This document shows, piece after piece, positions 9,766-18,363 of a stretch of 64,000 bases of DNA (positions are counted from its first letter, which is position 1; each line of letters begins with the position of its first letter). Source of the DNA: Micromonospora yangpuensis (GTDB lineage Bacteria; Actinomycetota; Actinomycetes; Mycobacteriales; Micromonosporaceae); the NCBI RefSeq assembly GCF_900091615.1, contig NZ_FMIA01000002.1, positions 5,828,001 to 5,892,000 of the forward strand. The letters run 5' to 3'. Under the pieces are notes generated by a model. It was not told the origin of the DNA, searched no databases, and was given only the letters and a program-made list of their open reading frames with translations. A program made the translations under genes and the position numbers.

Positions 9766-9778
9766 CTATTTCCAGCGG
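9766..9778 (+). repeat. Right 13-bp flank of the island, at the smr 3' end (candidate att)
   Basis: CTATTTCCAGCGG overlaps the last four codons and stop of the smr gene (minus strand) and matches the left flank at 6818-6830 in 12 of 13 bases. The recombinase remnant lies immediately inside it. Confidence 0.55.
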
Positions 9779-10020
9779 AAGTGGACGAAGAGGCGGCCGA
9801 AGTTTTTCGAGTCCTTCTCCACCCGGTGGTAGAGCTGTTTGACGTCCTTCTGGTCGAGGAACCGCAGCACCCGCTTCTTGAGCTGGCCGGAGCCCTTGCC
9901 CGGGATGATCTCGACGAGGGTGGCCTTCTTCGCCACCGCCTCGTCCATGATTCCGCGCAGCGCCCGATCGATGTCCTGGCCCCGGTTGAAGATGTCGTGC
10001 AGATCCAGCTTGAGCTTCAT
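9766..10020 (-). CDS. Small Smr-domain protein
   Basis: 84-residue single-domain protein with the Smr signature: KLDLHDIF at the N-terminus and IIPGKGSGQLKKRV in the middle, ending HFRWK. Smr domains are DNA/RNA-binding or nicking modules found at the C-terminus of MutS2. Free-standing versions this short are common in actinomycetes and of unknown role. ATG at 10020 has a GGCGGGG stretch upstream. Its last codons form the presumed attachment site of the adjacent island, and the coding sequence is restored intact, as expected for an element that integrates at a gene's 3' end. Confidence 0.8.
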   Translation of the reverse strand: MKLKLDLHDIFNRGQDIDRALRGIMDEAVAKKATLVEIIPGKGSGQLKKRVLRFLDQKDVKQLYHRVEKDSKNFGRLFVHFRWK

Positions 10021-10092
10021 ACCCCGCCCACCGTCCGCTCAGCTCCGCCGCGTGGCGGACCGGTGAAACCGGCCCGCCACGACAGGCGGCGT

Positions 10093-10479
10093 TCAGCCGC
10101 CCTGACGACCCATGGTAGGGCCGTTGACCCGGGACTCGACCCGGCGCAGGGCGGTGAGGTAGTCGTCGTTGGTGCCGTGCATGGCAGCCGCGATGCGCAG
10201 GTGCCGCAGGGCGTCCGCCGGCCGGTTCAGCCGCTCCAGGGTACGGCCCAGCACGTGGTGGGCGTAGTGGTCGGCGGGGTCCCGGTCGACCATCTCCCGC
10301 AACTGCTCCTCGGCCCGGCTGAGCTGGGCGGACTGGAAGTACGCCCGGGCCAGCAGCTGCCGTACGGAGGAGTTGTCCGGCTCGGCCGCGACGATCGGCT
10401 CCAGCAGCCGGGCCGCCCCGGTCGCGTCACCGGCCTCGAAGAACACGGTCGCCCGCCGGTACTCGGCCAGAAAGTCCAT
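10093..10479 (-). CDS. Tetratricopeptide-repeat protein
   Basis: 128-residue all-helical protein with about three TPR-like units: ATVFFEAGDATGAARLLEPI, VRQLLARAYFQSAQLSRAEE and HYAHHVLGRTLERLNRPADA. Such proteins act as protein-protein interaction scaffolds, and no partner is evident from the neighbourhood. ATG at 10479 is chosen because AGGAGG lies 8 nt upstream; a longer upstream frame to 10527 lacks a ribosome site. The C-terminus ends in a Gly-rich tail. It is downstream of the ROK kinase gene on the same strand (93-bp gap). Confidence 0.83.
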   Translation of the reverse strand: MDFLAEYRRATVFFEAGDATGAARLLEPIVAAEPDNSSVRQLLARAYFQSAQLSRAEEQLREMVDRDPADHYAHHVLGRTLERLNRPADALRHLRIAAAMHGTNDDYLTALRRVESRVNGPTMGRQGG

Positions 10480-10572
10480 CCGACCCACCTCCTGGTGTCC
10501 AGGTCGCCACTTCACCGACGCTGGCACAACATCGCCCCGACCGCGAGTGTTCCCGCAAGGGAACTTGCCGGG

Positions 10573-11340
10573 TCAGGAGGTCGGGTCGTACCGGTCGGCG
10601 GCCAGGCCCCAGGCGCGGACCCCGCCGACGATGCCGGCGGTGTTCGGTACCACCACCACGTCGTCGCCCATCCGGGCCAGTTGCTCGGGGCGGATCAGCC
10701 GGGAGTTGCCGCCGCCCAGGTAGAGCCGGTCCCAGCGGAACACCGGCCGCAGCCCCTCCACCACCTGCCGGATCCGGCGGGACCAGAAGGCGTCGCCGAG
10801 GCGGCGGCGTTCCGGCTCGCCGACGTACGTGTCGTAGGTGGTGCCCCAGCGCACCGGGGCGTGGGACAGCTCCAGGTGCGGGGCGAGCACCCCGCCGTCG
10901 AAGAGCGCGCTGCCCAGCCCGGTACCGAGGGTCAGGACCAGCTCACAGCCGGTGCCCGCGACCACCCCGGCGCCGTGCACCTCGGCGTCGTTGAGCACCA
11001 GCACGGGTACGCCGAACGCCTCGGCGAGCGCCGACCGGGCGTCGTACCCGGACCACTCGGCGAAGAGCGTCGGATCGGTCCGGGAGCGGGGACCGGAGCG
11101 GGTCACGTAGTGCGGGGTGGCCACCACCACGCCGTGCCGGATCATGCCGGGCATCCCGACGGTCACCCGGTCCGCCGTGGGCAGCCGGGCACCCAGCTCG
11201 GTCAGGGTCCGCACGAAGAGTTCCGGCGGCAGCGGGTACGGGGTGGGCACCCGCAACGGCCGGGCCCGCATCGTCCCCGCGCCGTCGAGCACCGAGGCCT
11301 TGATCCCGCCGCCCCCGCAGTCGATCGCCAGTGTGGTCAC
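10573..11340 (-). CDS. ROK-family sugar kinase, polyphosphate-glucokinase-like
   Basis: About 255 residues with an ASKHA/ROK fold: N-terminal phosphate loop AIDCGGGGIKASVLD, VGMPGMI, LNDAEVHGAG (general-base Asp in the NDA motif) and LTLGTGLGSALFDGG. The overall spacing and the closing NTAGIVGG segment resemble actinobacterial polyphosphate/ATP glucokinases (PpgK). However, the region after the NDA box is divergent from typical PpgK (ELSHAPVRWG instead of EFGHLEVGG), so the sugar may not be glucose. Starts at GTG 11340 or 11343 are equally possible, with only a weak CCGGAG before them. Divergent from the ABC-F gene, with about 90 bp shared control region. Confidence 0.75.
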   Translation of the reverse strand: MTTLAIDCGGGGIKASVLDGAGTMRARPLRVPTPYPLPPELFVRTLTELGARLPTADRVTVGMPGMIRHGVVVATPHYVTRSGPRSRTDPTLFAEWSGYDARSALAEAFGVPVLVLNDAEVHGAGVVAGTGCELVLTLGTGLGSALFDGGVLAPHLELSHAPVRWGTTYDTYVGEPERRRLGDAFWSRRIRQVVEGLRPVFRWDRLYLGGGNSRLIRPEQLARMGDDVVVVPNTAGIVGGVRAWGLAADRYDPTS

Positions 11341-11428
11341 CACTCCGGTGAGTCTGCCTCGTGTCCGGTGGACACCGACGACCGGTGGCCGAAACCCGCT
11401 GGCGTCGGCCGCTAGGCTCGGGATTCTG

Positions 11429-13069
11429 ATGAGTGCCACGATGATCGTCAAGGACCTCGCCGCCGGGCACGGTGACCGGCCGCTCTTCGCCGAGTTGGAG
11501 CTGGTGGTCGCCCCCGGTGACGTGGTCGGCCTGGTCGGGGCGAACGGCGCCGGCAAGTCGACGCTGCTGCGTACCCTGGCGGGGTTGGCCCCGGTGGAGG
11601 TCGGCAGCGTCGCGTTGAGCCCGCCCACCGCGACCGTCGGGCACCTGCCGCAGGAGCCGGAGCGACGGCCCGGCGAGACGGTACGCGACTTCCTGGCCCG
11701 CCGGACCGGGGTGAGCGCCGCGCAGGCCGCGCTGGACGCCGCGACGGAGGCGCTGACCGTCGGCGCGGCCGGCGCCGACGACGGGTACTCGGCGGCGTTG
11801 GAGCGGTGGCTCGCCCTCGGCGGCGCGGACCTGGCCGAGCGGGCCGAGCAGGTGAGCGCGGACCTGGGTCTCACCGTCGACCTGGACCATCCGATGACCG
11901 GGCTCTCCGGCGGGCAGGCGGCCCGCGCCGGGCTCGCGTCGCTGCTGCTCAGCCGGTACGACATCTTCCTGCTCGACGAGCCGACGAACGACCTGGACCT
12001 GGCCGGACTGGCCCGGCTGGAGGAGTTCGTCACCGGGCTGCGGGCGGGCACCGTGCTGGTCAGCCACGACCGGGAGTTCCTCACCCGGACGGTGACCCAG
12101 GTGCTGGAGCTGGACCTCGCCCAGCAGCAGATCCGGCACTACGGCGGCGGTTACGCGGCGTACCTGCAGGAGCGGGAGGTGGCCCGCCGGCACGCCCGCG
12201 CCGAGTACGACGAGTACGCCGACACCCGGGCCGCGTTGCAGGCCCGCGCCCGCACCCAACGGGCCTGGATGGAGAAGGGCGTGAAGAACGCCCGGCGCAA
12301 GGCCACCGACAACGACAAGATCGGCCGCAAGTTCCGCGCCGAGGCGACCGAGAAGCAGGCGGCGAAGGCGAAGCAGACCGAACGGCTGATCGAGCGGCTG
12401 GAGGTGGTCGAGGAGCCGCGCAAGGAGTGGGAGCTGCGGATGGAGATCGCCGCCGCACCCCGCGCCGGCGCGGTCGTGGCCACCTGCCGGGGCGCGGTGG
12501 TACGCCGGGGCGACTTCACCCTCGGGCCGGTGGACCTGCAGATCGACTGGGCCGACCGGGTGGCGGTGACCGGGGCCAACGGGTCCGGCAAGTCCACCCT
12601 GCTCGGCGCGCTGCTGGGGCGGCTGCCGCTGGACGCCGGACACACCGCGCTCGGCCCCGGGGTGGTCGTCGGCGAGGTCGACCAGGCCCGGTTGCTCTTC
12701 CTCGGCGACCAGCCCCTACTGGAGGCCTTCCGGCTGGCCGTACCGGACCTGTCACCGGCGGACGCACGGACCCTGCTTGCCAAGTTCGGCCTGCGGGCCG
12801 GACACGTGCTGCGTCCGGCGGCCACCCTCTCCCCCGGCGAGCGGACCCGGGCGGCGCTGGCGTTGTTGCAGGGGCGTGGGGTGAACCTGCTGGTGCTGGA
12901 CGAGCCGACCAACCACCTGGACCTGCCGGCGATCGAGCAGCTGGAGACGGCGCTGGCCAGCTACCCGGGCACGCTGCTGCTGGTCACCCACGACCGCCGG
13001 ATGCTCGACGCGGTGCACACCACCCGCCGCCTGCACGTCGACGCAGGCCGAGTCACCGAACTGGTGTAA
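11429..13069 (+). CDS. ABC-F family ATPase (ribosome-associated, possible antibiotic resistance)
   Basis: 546-residue protein with two ABC domains and no membrane segments. First domain: GANGAGKSTLLRTLAGL, LSGGQAARAGLASLL, IFLLDEPTNDLD. A charged, helical interdomain linker follows (about residues 245-335, rich in Arg/Lys/Glu). Second domain: GANGSGKSTLLGALLG, LSPGERTRAALALL, LLVLDEPTNHLDLP. ABC-F proteins bind the ribosomal E-site and either regulate translation or dislodge antibiotics. Which class this belongs to cannot be told from sequence alone. ATG at 11429 follows GGGA; a second ATG at 11441 is possible. A TAGGCT hexamer lies at 11413-11418. The TAA stop forms the first bases of an 80-bp hairpin element. 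Confidence 0.9.
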   Translation: MSATMIVKDLAAGHGDRPLFAELELVVAPGDVVGLVGANGAGKSTLLRTLAGLAPVEVGSVALSPPTATVGHLPQEPERRPGETVRDFLARRTGVSAAQAALDAATEALTVGAAGADDGYSAALERWLALGGADLAERAEQVSADLGLTVDLDHPMTGLSGGQAARAGLASLLLSRYDIFLLDEPTNDLDLAGLARLEEFVTGLRAGTVLVSHDREFLTRTVTQVLELDLAQQQIRHYGGGYAAYLQEREVARRHARAEYDEYADTRAALQARARTQRAWMEKGVKNARRKATDNDKIGRKFRAEATEKQAAKAKQTERLIERLEVVEEPRKEWELRMEIAAAPRAGAVVATCRGAVVRRGDFTLGPVDLQIDWADRVAVTGANGSGKSTLLGALLGRLPLDAGHTALGPGVVVGEVDQARLLFLGDQPLLEAFRLAVPDLSPADARTLLAKFGLRAGHVLRPAATLSPGERTRAALALLQGRGVNLLVLDEPTNHLDLPAIEQLETALASYPGTLLLVTHDRRMLDAVHTTRRLHVDAGRVTELV

Positions 13070-13147
13070 GGAAGGGCCCCTTGTTAACGCTTTCGGTAGA
13101 GAAGGGTTCCCCGCTCACCGCAGCCCGTTAACAAGGGGCCCTTCCTT
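13068..13147 (+). repeat. 80-bp hairpin element (51-bp unit + 7-bp spacer + inverted 22-bp arm), copy 2
   Basis: The 51-bp unit at 13068-13118 is followed by a 7-bp spacer and a 22-bp arm at 13126-13147 that is the perfect reverse complement of 13068-13089. The RNA could form a long hairpin, so it may also terminate transcription of the ABC-F gene. Confidence 0.9.
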
Positions 13148-13220
13148 GCAATGGGGGGAAAGTGGGTTGAGGGGGGCATGTCGGGCGGGTTACCGGGTAT
13201 AGGGCCGGCCGGAGGTGGCC

Positions 13221-13946
13221 ATGGTCGCGCTGTCGCAGAGTCCGCCCTCGGCCGAGCGGCTGCGGGCGGTCGACGGGTTCCTCGCCGAGGCGTGGGTGGA
13301 GCAGGTGGCGTACGACGCCCGGCTGCGTGACCTCGGGGTCCAGGTGCGCTTCGACCGGGGGGTGGCGCACCTGACCGGCGAGGCGGTCGACGCCGGGCAG
13401 CTGCGGCTGGTGCGGGAGCTGGTGGGCCGGCTCGCCGGGGTGTACGGGGTCTGGGGGCGGGTCGGGGTGGCCGGGCGGGCGCCGGTCGTGGTGGACCTGG
13501 GCTGCGGCGGCACCAAGCAGTACCCGGGCAACCTCGGGTTGGACATCTTCCCCGCGCCCGGGGTGGACGCGGTCGCCGACCTGTCCGGGTCGTTGCCGCT
13601 GGCCGACGACTCGGTGGACGTGCTCTTCGCGGTGCACATCCTGGAGCACCTGATCGACTTCCTGCCGCTGGTGGACGAGTGTCACCGGGTGCTGCGGCCC
13701 GGCGGCGTCCTGCATGTGATGAGCCCCTGGTGGGGGCATGTGAACGCGGTCGCCGACCCGACCCACGTCCGGCTGCTGGACGTACAGACAATCAAGGGGA
13801 TCTGTCTGCAACGGCCGCCGGGCAGCCCGCGCTGGTACCCGCTGCACGCCGGCTGCGACGGGGCCAGCATCTTCGCCGATCTCACCCCGCTGGCCCCGGA
13901 CGCCGACCCACCCTCCCCCACCCACCTGGCCCGCTTCTTCTCCTGA
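13221..13946 (+). CDS. Class I SAM-dependent methyltransferase
   Basis: 241-residue protein. An N-terminal helical portion (about 1-75) precedes a Methyltransf_11-type Rossmann core: VVVDLGCGGTKQYPG (SAM loop), LGLDIF (acidic end of strand 2), ADLSGSLPLADDSVDVLFAVHILEH, then LRPGGVLHVMSP and a conserved-looking ADPTHVR. Substrate unknown. The wording of the SAM loop and LGLDI segment resembles methyltransferases acting on cell-surface or polyketide/glycan intermediates, but this is weak. ATG at 13221 is preferred, with GGAGG 5 nt upstream; a GTG at 13215 is also in frame. The upstream 80-bp hairpin element separates it from the ABC-F gene. Confidence 0.82.
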   Translation: MVALSQSPPSAERLRAVDGFLAEAWVEQVAYDARLRDLGVQVRFDRGVAHLTGEAVDAGQLRLVRELVGRLAGVYGVWGRVGVAGRAPVVVDLGCGGTKQYPGNLGLDIFPAPGVDAVADLSGSLPLADDSVDVLFAVHILEHLIDFLPLVDECHRVLRPGGVLHVMSPWWGHVNAVADPTHVRLLDVQTIKGICLQRPPGSPRWYPLHAGCDGASIFADLTPLAPDADPPSPTHLARFFS

Positions 13947-13962
13947 ACAACGACCGATGCAC

Positions 13963-14312
13963 GCGGAACAGCGACCGAGCCTCCCGAGCAGCGACCGACC
14001 CTCGCTGAACGAGGACAAACCAGCGTCACCAGCCACTGGGACGCAACGACGAACATCTCTCTCGGCGCGGTACAACATCCGGACGGGATGACCACGCAGC
14101 GGCGAGAGAGGTGGTACGCGGTGCGGAACGCCCAGCTGCGGAACAGCGACCGAGCCTCCCGAGCAGCGACCGACCCTCGCTGAACGAGGACAAACCAGCG
14201 TCACCAGCCACTGGGACGCAACGACGAACATCTCTCTCGGCGCGGTACAACATCCGGACGGGATGACCACGCAGCGGCGAGAGAGGTGGTACGCGGTGCG
14301 GAACGCGCAGCT
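13963..14312 (+). repeat. Tandem duplication, 2 x 175 bp, covering a gene start
   Basis: 13963-14137 and 14138-14312 are identical except for one base (C at 14132, G at 14307). The unit contains the upstream region, GAGAGAGG ribosome site, GTG start and first codons of the GH51 gene. The first copy therefore carries a decoy start that ends after about 20 codons. It fills the whole 349-bp gap after the methyltransferase gene. Confidence 0.95.
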
Positions 14313-15810
14313 CACGATCGACCCGGCCTTCGCGGTGGGGCCGGCCGACCGCCGGCTCTTCGGCTCCTTCGTCGAACACCTGGGCCGCTGCGTGTACGGC
14401 GGGATCCACGAGCCGGGCCACCCCCGCGCCGACGCCCGGGGGCTGCGCGGTGACGTGCTGGAGCTGACCCGGGAGTTGGGTGTCTCGGTGGTCCGCTACC
14501 CGGGCGGCAACTTCGTCTCCGGCTACCGCTGGGAGGACGGCGTCGGTCCGGTAGCCGACCGGCCGCGCCGGCTCGACCTGGCCTGGAAGACCGTCGAGAC
14601 CAACGCCTTCGGCCTGGATGAGTTCATGAGCTGGGCGGCGACCGCCGAGGTGGAGCCGATGATGGCGGTCAACCTCGGCACCCGGGGGGTGCAGGAGGCC
14701 TGCGACCTGCTGGAGTACGCCAACCATCCCGGGGGCACCGAGTTGTCGGACCGACGTCGCCGGCACGGCGCCGAGCAGCCGTACGGGATCCGGCTCTGGT
14801 GCCTCGGCAACGAGTTGGACGGTCCCTGGCAGGTCGGCCACAAGACCGCCGACGAGTACGGCCGGCTCGCCGCCGAGACCGCCCGCGCGATGAAGCTGAT
14901 CGACCCGTCGATCAGCCTGGTGGCCTGCGGCAGCTCCGGCCGGGGAATGCCCACCTTCGCCGCGTGGGAGGCGACCGTGCTGGAGCACACGTACGAGCAC
15001 GTGGACTACATCTCCGCGCACACCTACTACGATCCGTCCGACGGTGACCGGGCCAGCCTGCTGGCCTCGGCCGTGGACATGGACGCCTTCATCACCGAGG
15101 TGGTCGCCACCGCCGACCACGTGGCGGCCCGGCAGCGGCAGACCCGCAAGCTCAAGATCTCCTTCGACGAGTGGAACGTCTGGTACCAGTCCCGGGTCCA
15201 GGCCGACCTGGACCGGCGCGGCTGGGTGGAGGCGCCGGCGTTGATCGAGGACGACTACACCGCGGTCGACGCGGTGGTCGTCGGCGACCTGCTGATCACC
15301 CTGCTCCGGCACGCCGACCGGGTCGGGGTGGCCTGCCAGGCGCAACTGGCCAACGTGATCGCCCCGATCCGGACCCGTACCGGTGGGCCGGCCTGGCGGC
15401 AGAGCATCTTCCACCCGTTCGCGTTGACCGCCCGGTACGCCCGGGGCACGGTGTTGCGCACCGAGCCGGTCGGCCCGACGTACGCCACGAAGCGGTACGG
15501 CGACGTGCCGGTGCTGGACACCGTCGCGGTACGGCACGACGAGACCGGCGAGCTGGCGGTCTTCGCGGTCAACCGGGACGAGACCGACCTGCGCCTCGAC
15601 GTCGACCTGCGGGGCCTACCGGCACTGGCCGGCACCGCCCACACGGCGATGACCGCGCGGGACGATCCGGCGGCGGTCAACACCGAGGCCGAGCCCGACC
15701 GGGTGGTGCCCCGCGACCTGCCCGTACCGAAGGCGGACGGCGGCCGGTGCACCGTACGCCTGCCCGCGCTCTCCTGGAACCTCCTGCGCTTCACCCCACC
15801 TGAGGGGTAA
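14296..15810 (+). CDS. GH51 alpha-L-arabinofuranosidase
   Basis: About 504 residues, the usual length for cytoplasmic GH51 enzymes, which release arabinofuranosyl residues from arabinan or arabinoxylan oligosaccharides by a retaining mechanism. The N-terminus has LFGSFVEHLGRCVYGGI and VRYPGGNFVSGYRWEDG. The acid/base Glu is in WCLGNELDGPW (about E173) and the nucleophile Glu in ISFDEWNVWY (about E292). A C-terminal beta-sandwich follows. No signal peptide, so it is probably cytoplasmic. GTG at 14296, with GAGAGG about 9 nt upstream, gives the family's normal N-terminus; an in-frame ATG at 14263 would add 11 residues. The start region is tandemly duplicated. The TAA stop opens a 51-bp hairpin element. 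No dedicated sugar transporter is nearby. Confidence 0.93.
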   Translation: MRNAQLTIDPAFAVGPADRRLFGSFVEHLGRCVYGGIHEPGHPRADARGLRGDVLELTRELGVSVVRYPGGNFVSGYRWEDGVGPVADRPRRLDLAWKTVETNAFGLDEFMSWAATAEVEPMMAVNLGTRGVQEACDLLEYANHPGGTELSDRRRRHGAEQPYGIRLWCLGNELDGPWQVGHKTADEYGRLAAETARAMKLIDPSISLVACGSSGRGMPTFAAWEATVLEHTYEHVDYISAHTYYDPSDGDRASLLASAVDMDAFITEVVATADHVAARQRQTRKLKISFDEWNVWYQSRVQADLDRRGWVEAPALIEDDYTAVDAVVVGDLLITLLRHADRVGVACQAQLANVIAPIRTRTGGPAWRQSIFHPFALTARYARGTVLRTEPVGPTYATKRYGDVPVLDTVAVRHDETGELAVFAVNRDETDLRLDVDLRGLPALAGTAHTAMTARDDPAAVNTEAEPDRVVPRDLPVPKADGGRCTVRLPALSWNLLRFTPPEG

Positions 15811-15859
15811 GGAAGGGCCCCCTCTTAACGCCTACGGTAGAGAGGGGTTCCCTTCTCAC
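15809..15859 (+). repeat. 51-bp hairpin element, copy 3
   Basis: Same architecture as copy 1, with CTCTTAACGCC in place of TTGTTAACGC. Its first bases complete the TAA stop of the GH51 gene. A G/C homopolymer-like stretch (15860-15925) follows it. Confidence 0.88.
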
Positions 15860-15930
15860 CGCCCGCCCCGGCCGGGCCGGGCCGGGGCGGGGCGGGGCGG
15901 GCCGGAGCGGGTGCCCCGGCCCGGGCGGAG

Positions 15931-17400
15931 TCAGTGCTCCTGTCGGGCGAGTCGGTTGCGGCGTCGGCCGTACCCGACGTAAATGAGCCCGCCGAGCAGC
16001 AGCCAGGCCAGGAAGCGCAACCAGGTCTCCACGGAGAGGTTCAGCATCAGGTAGACGCAGGCCAGCGCGGAGACGATCGGCAGCACCGGGGAGAACGGCA
16101 CCCGGAACGGACGCTTGAGGTCGGGGCGGCTGCGGCGGACCAGCGGCACCGCGATCGAGACGATCACGAAGGCGAAGAGCGCGCCGATGCTCACCAGGTC
16201 GGCCAGGGCCGACAGGGGCAGGAAGCCGGCGAGCACCGCCACCAGCACCGTCATCGCGATGGTCACCCGGTACGGGGTGCCCCAGCGGGGGTGGATCGCG
16301 CCGATCCCCGTCGGGATCAGGCCGTCCCGGGCGATGGCGTAGCCGATCCGCCCCATCGCCACCAGTTGGACCAGGATCACGCTGGTCAGCCCGGAGACCG
16401 CGGCGATCGACACGAGCACCGCGGCCCAGCCCGCGCCGACCGCGTTGAAGGCCGCCGCGATCGGCGCTCCCCGGTCGATCTCGGTGTACGGCACCATGCC
16501 GACGATCACGAAGGAGACGCCGATGTAGAGCACGGCGGAGACGGCCAGCGTGCCGAGCACCCCGAGCGGCAGGTCCCGGCCGGGCCGCCGGGTCTCCTCG
16601 CCCAGGTTCGCCACCGCCTCGAAACCGGTGTACGCGAAGAAGACCACCGCCGCCGCGCTGAGCACCCCGGCGATGCCGAAGACCGACGGCTCCAGTCCGA
16701 AGAGCACCTGGGTCAGTGGTTGGGTCAGGCCGGACTCGCCCCCGGGCGGTGCCTCGGCCGGCGGGACGAACGGGGTGAGGTTGGCGGCGGAGATGAAGAA
16801 CAGCCCGGCGACCACGACGAAGATGCAGATGGCGACCTTCACCACGACCAGCACGTTGGTGATCCGGGCGGACTGCTGGATGCCGATGGTGGCCACCACG
16901 CCGAGCAGCAGCACGATGGCGATCGCGCCGACGTTGACCACGCTGCCCTCTTCACCGAACCAGGCGGTCGGCAGGCCGAACAGTTCGGCAAGGTACCCGG
17001 ACCAGCCCCGGGCGACCACCGCCGCGCCGAGGGCGAACTCCAGCAGCAGGTCCCACCCGATGATCCAGGCGACCACCTCGCCCATGGTGGCGTACGCGTA
17101 GGTGTAGGCGCTGCCGGCGGTCGGCACGCTGGCGGCCAGCTCGGCGTAGCAGAGCGCGGCCAGCAGGGCGACCACCCCGGCGACGGCGAACGAGACGATC
17201 ACCGCCGGTCCGGCGGAGTCGCGCGCCTCCAGGCCGGTCAGCGTGAAGATGCCGGTGCCGATGACGATCCCGACCCCGAACCCCATCAGGTCGAACGGCC
17301 CGAGTCGGCGGCGTAGCCTCCGGTTGTCGTCGCCCTCGGCGGAACTCTGGGCGATCACGTCCTTGATCGGTTTGGTGCGCAGCACGGACACCGCGAACAC
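15931..17400 (-). CDS. Amino-acid permease, APC superfamily (cationic amino-acid type)
   Basis: 489-residue inner-membrane transporter with 12 or more hydrophobic helices. The first transmembrane helix carries the APC signature FGVGIVIGTGIF, and YAELAASVPTAGSAYTYAY follows. The length and the FEAVANLGEE segment match the YfnA/CAT group of amino-acid/proton symporters, commonly for basic or branched substrates. The exact substrate cannot be called. GTG at 17400 has GGGAGG about 5 nt upstream; GTG 17391 is an alternative. It stands alone, convergent with the GH51 gene and divergent from the phospholipase gene, with a 251-bp upstream gap in which I see no clear motif. Confidence 0.9.
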   Translation of the reverse strand: MFAVSVLRTKPIKDVIAQSSAEGDDNRRLRRRLGPFDLMGFGVGIVIGTGIFTLTGLEARDSAGPAVIVSFAVAGVVALLAALCYAELAASVPTAGSAYTYAYATMGEVVAWIIGWDLLLEFALGAAVVARGWSGYLAELFGLPTAWFGEEGSVVNVGAIAIVLLLGVVATIGIQQSARITNVLVVVKVAICIFVVVAGLFFISAANLTPFVPPAEAPPGGESGLTQPLTQVLFGLEPSVFGIAGVLSAAAVVFFAYTGFEAVANLGEETRRPGRDLPLGVLGTLAVSAVLYIGVSFVIVGMVPYTEIDRGAPIAAAFNAVGAGWAAVLVSIAAVSGLTSVILVQLVAMGRIGYAIARDGLIPTGIGAIHPRWGTPYRVTIAMTVLVAVLAGFLPLSALADLVSIGALFAFVIVSIAVPLVRRSRPDLKRPFRVPFSPVLPIVSALACVYLMLNLSVETWLRFLAWLLLGGLIYVGYGRRRNRLARQEH

Positions 17401-17651
17401 CCACCCTCCCCACCGTGGCCACCCCCGTGGTGGCCGGTGACCGGCGTTGCTACCCAGCCGCCCGGTCCACCAATCACCACTGTCGATATCGATGCCGACG
17501 GGACCGGACGCGCCACGACGAAACGTCGCTTTCCGCGCATGTCACCAAGTTCTTTCCCGGCGGAAGATCCATGGCAGGCGATGCAACAACCTGGTCATCA
17601 TCCGGTGACCCGCCGGTAACACCACACCCCCGCCGCCCTCGGGAGGTTCCC

Positions 17652-18248
17652 ATGTCCCGCCGCCTCGCCACCCGCCTCGCCGCCGCCACCCTGGCCGTGC
17701 TGGGTGCGGTCGCCGTCGCCTCGCCCGCAGCCGCCGCCGTCACGCCCCAGCAGAAGCTGACCGTGCTGTCCAGCTGGACCCAGACCAGCGCCACCAGCTA
17801 CGGAAACTGGAACTCCGCCCGCCTCAACCAGGCCGCCTGGGCGGGCTACTCCTTCAACTGGACGACCGACTACTGCTCGTCCAGTCCGGACAACCCGCTC
17901 GGGTTCAAGTTCGACCTCTCCTGCTACCGGCACGACTTCGGCTACCGCAACTACAAGGCCGTCGGCCAGTTCCCCGCCAACAAGGCCCGCCTGGACAGCG
18001 CCTTCTACGAGGACATGAAGCGCTCCTGCGGCACGTACAACTCGGTGGTCCGGCCGGCCTGCCTCAGCCTGGCCTGGACCTACTACGAGGCGGTCCGGAT
18101 CTTCGGCTCGGTCGCCGCGGTGCAACAGTCCGACCTCGACCGCGCCGCGCGGATGAAGGCCGACGCCGAACGGAAGGCCGCCGCCGAGCGACAGGCCGCC
18201 GCCGAACGGAAGGCCGCCGCCGAGCGACAGGCCGCCCCGCGCGGCTGA
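17652..18248 (+). CDS. Secreted prokaryotic phospholipase A2 with C-terminal charged repeats
   Basis: 198 residues. The signal peptide (about 1-30: basic start, LAAATLAVLGAVAVASPAAAA) is followed by a compact PLA2 domain with the catalytic His-Asp pair in CYRHDFGYRNY and supporting cysteines (DYCSSS, LSCYRHD, RSCGTYN, RPACLSL). This group hydrolyses the sn-2 ester of phospholipids outside the cell. The last 30 residues are an AERKAAAERQAA repeat, about 2.5 units, likely a charged helical tail not part of the enzyme fold. ATG at 17652 follows GGGAGG. It stands alone, with no operon partner. Confidence 0.88.
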   Translation: MSRRLATRLAAATLAVLGAVAVASPAAAAVTPQQKLTVLSSWTQTSATSYGNWNSARLNQAAWAGYSFNWTTDYCSSSPDNPLGFKFDLSCYRHDFGYRNYKAVGQFPANKARLDSAFYEDMKRSCGTYNSVVRPACLSLAWTYYEAVRIFGSVAAVQQSDLDRAARMKADAERKAAAERQAAAERKAAAERQAAPRG

Positions 18249-18363
18249 GGCGCACCCCGGGGCCGGCCGTCCCGCCGGCCCCGGGCCGTCGAACCCGGGC
18301 CCGTCCGCGCCACACCCGCCGGCGCCGGCCCGCCGACCCCAACCAGCGGTACGACGGGCAGGC

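Noticed and set aside
9781..11415. 544-residue plus-strand frame
   Set aside because: Antisense to the Smr, TPR and ROK genes, whose frames show clear motifs and ribosome sites.
13963..14312. Insertion sequence ends
   Set aside because: The two units are direct and adjacent, with no transposase or terminal inverted repeats; a plain tandem duplication.
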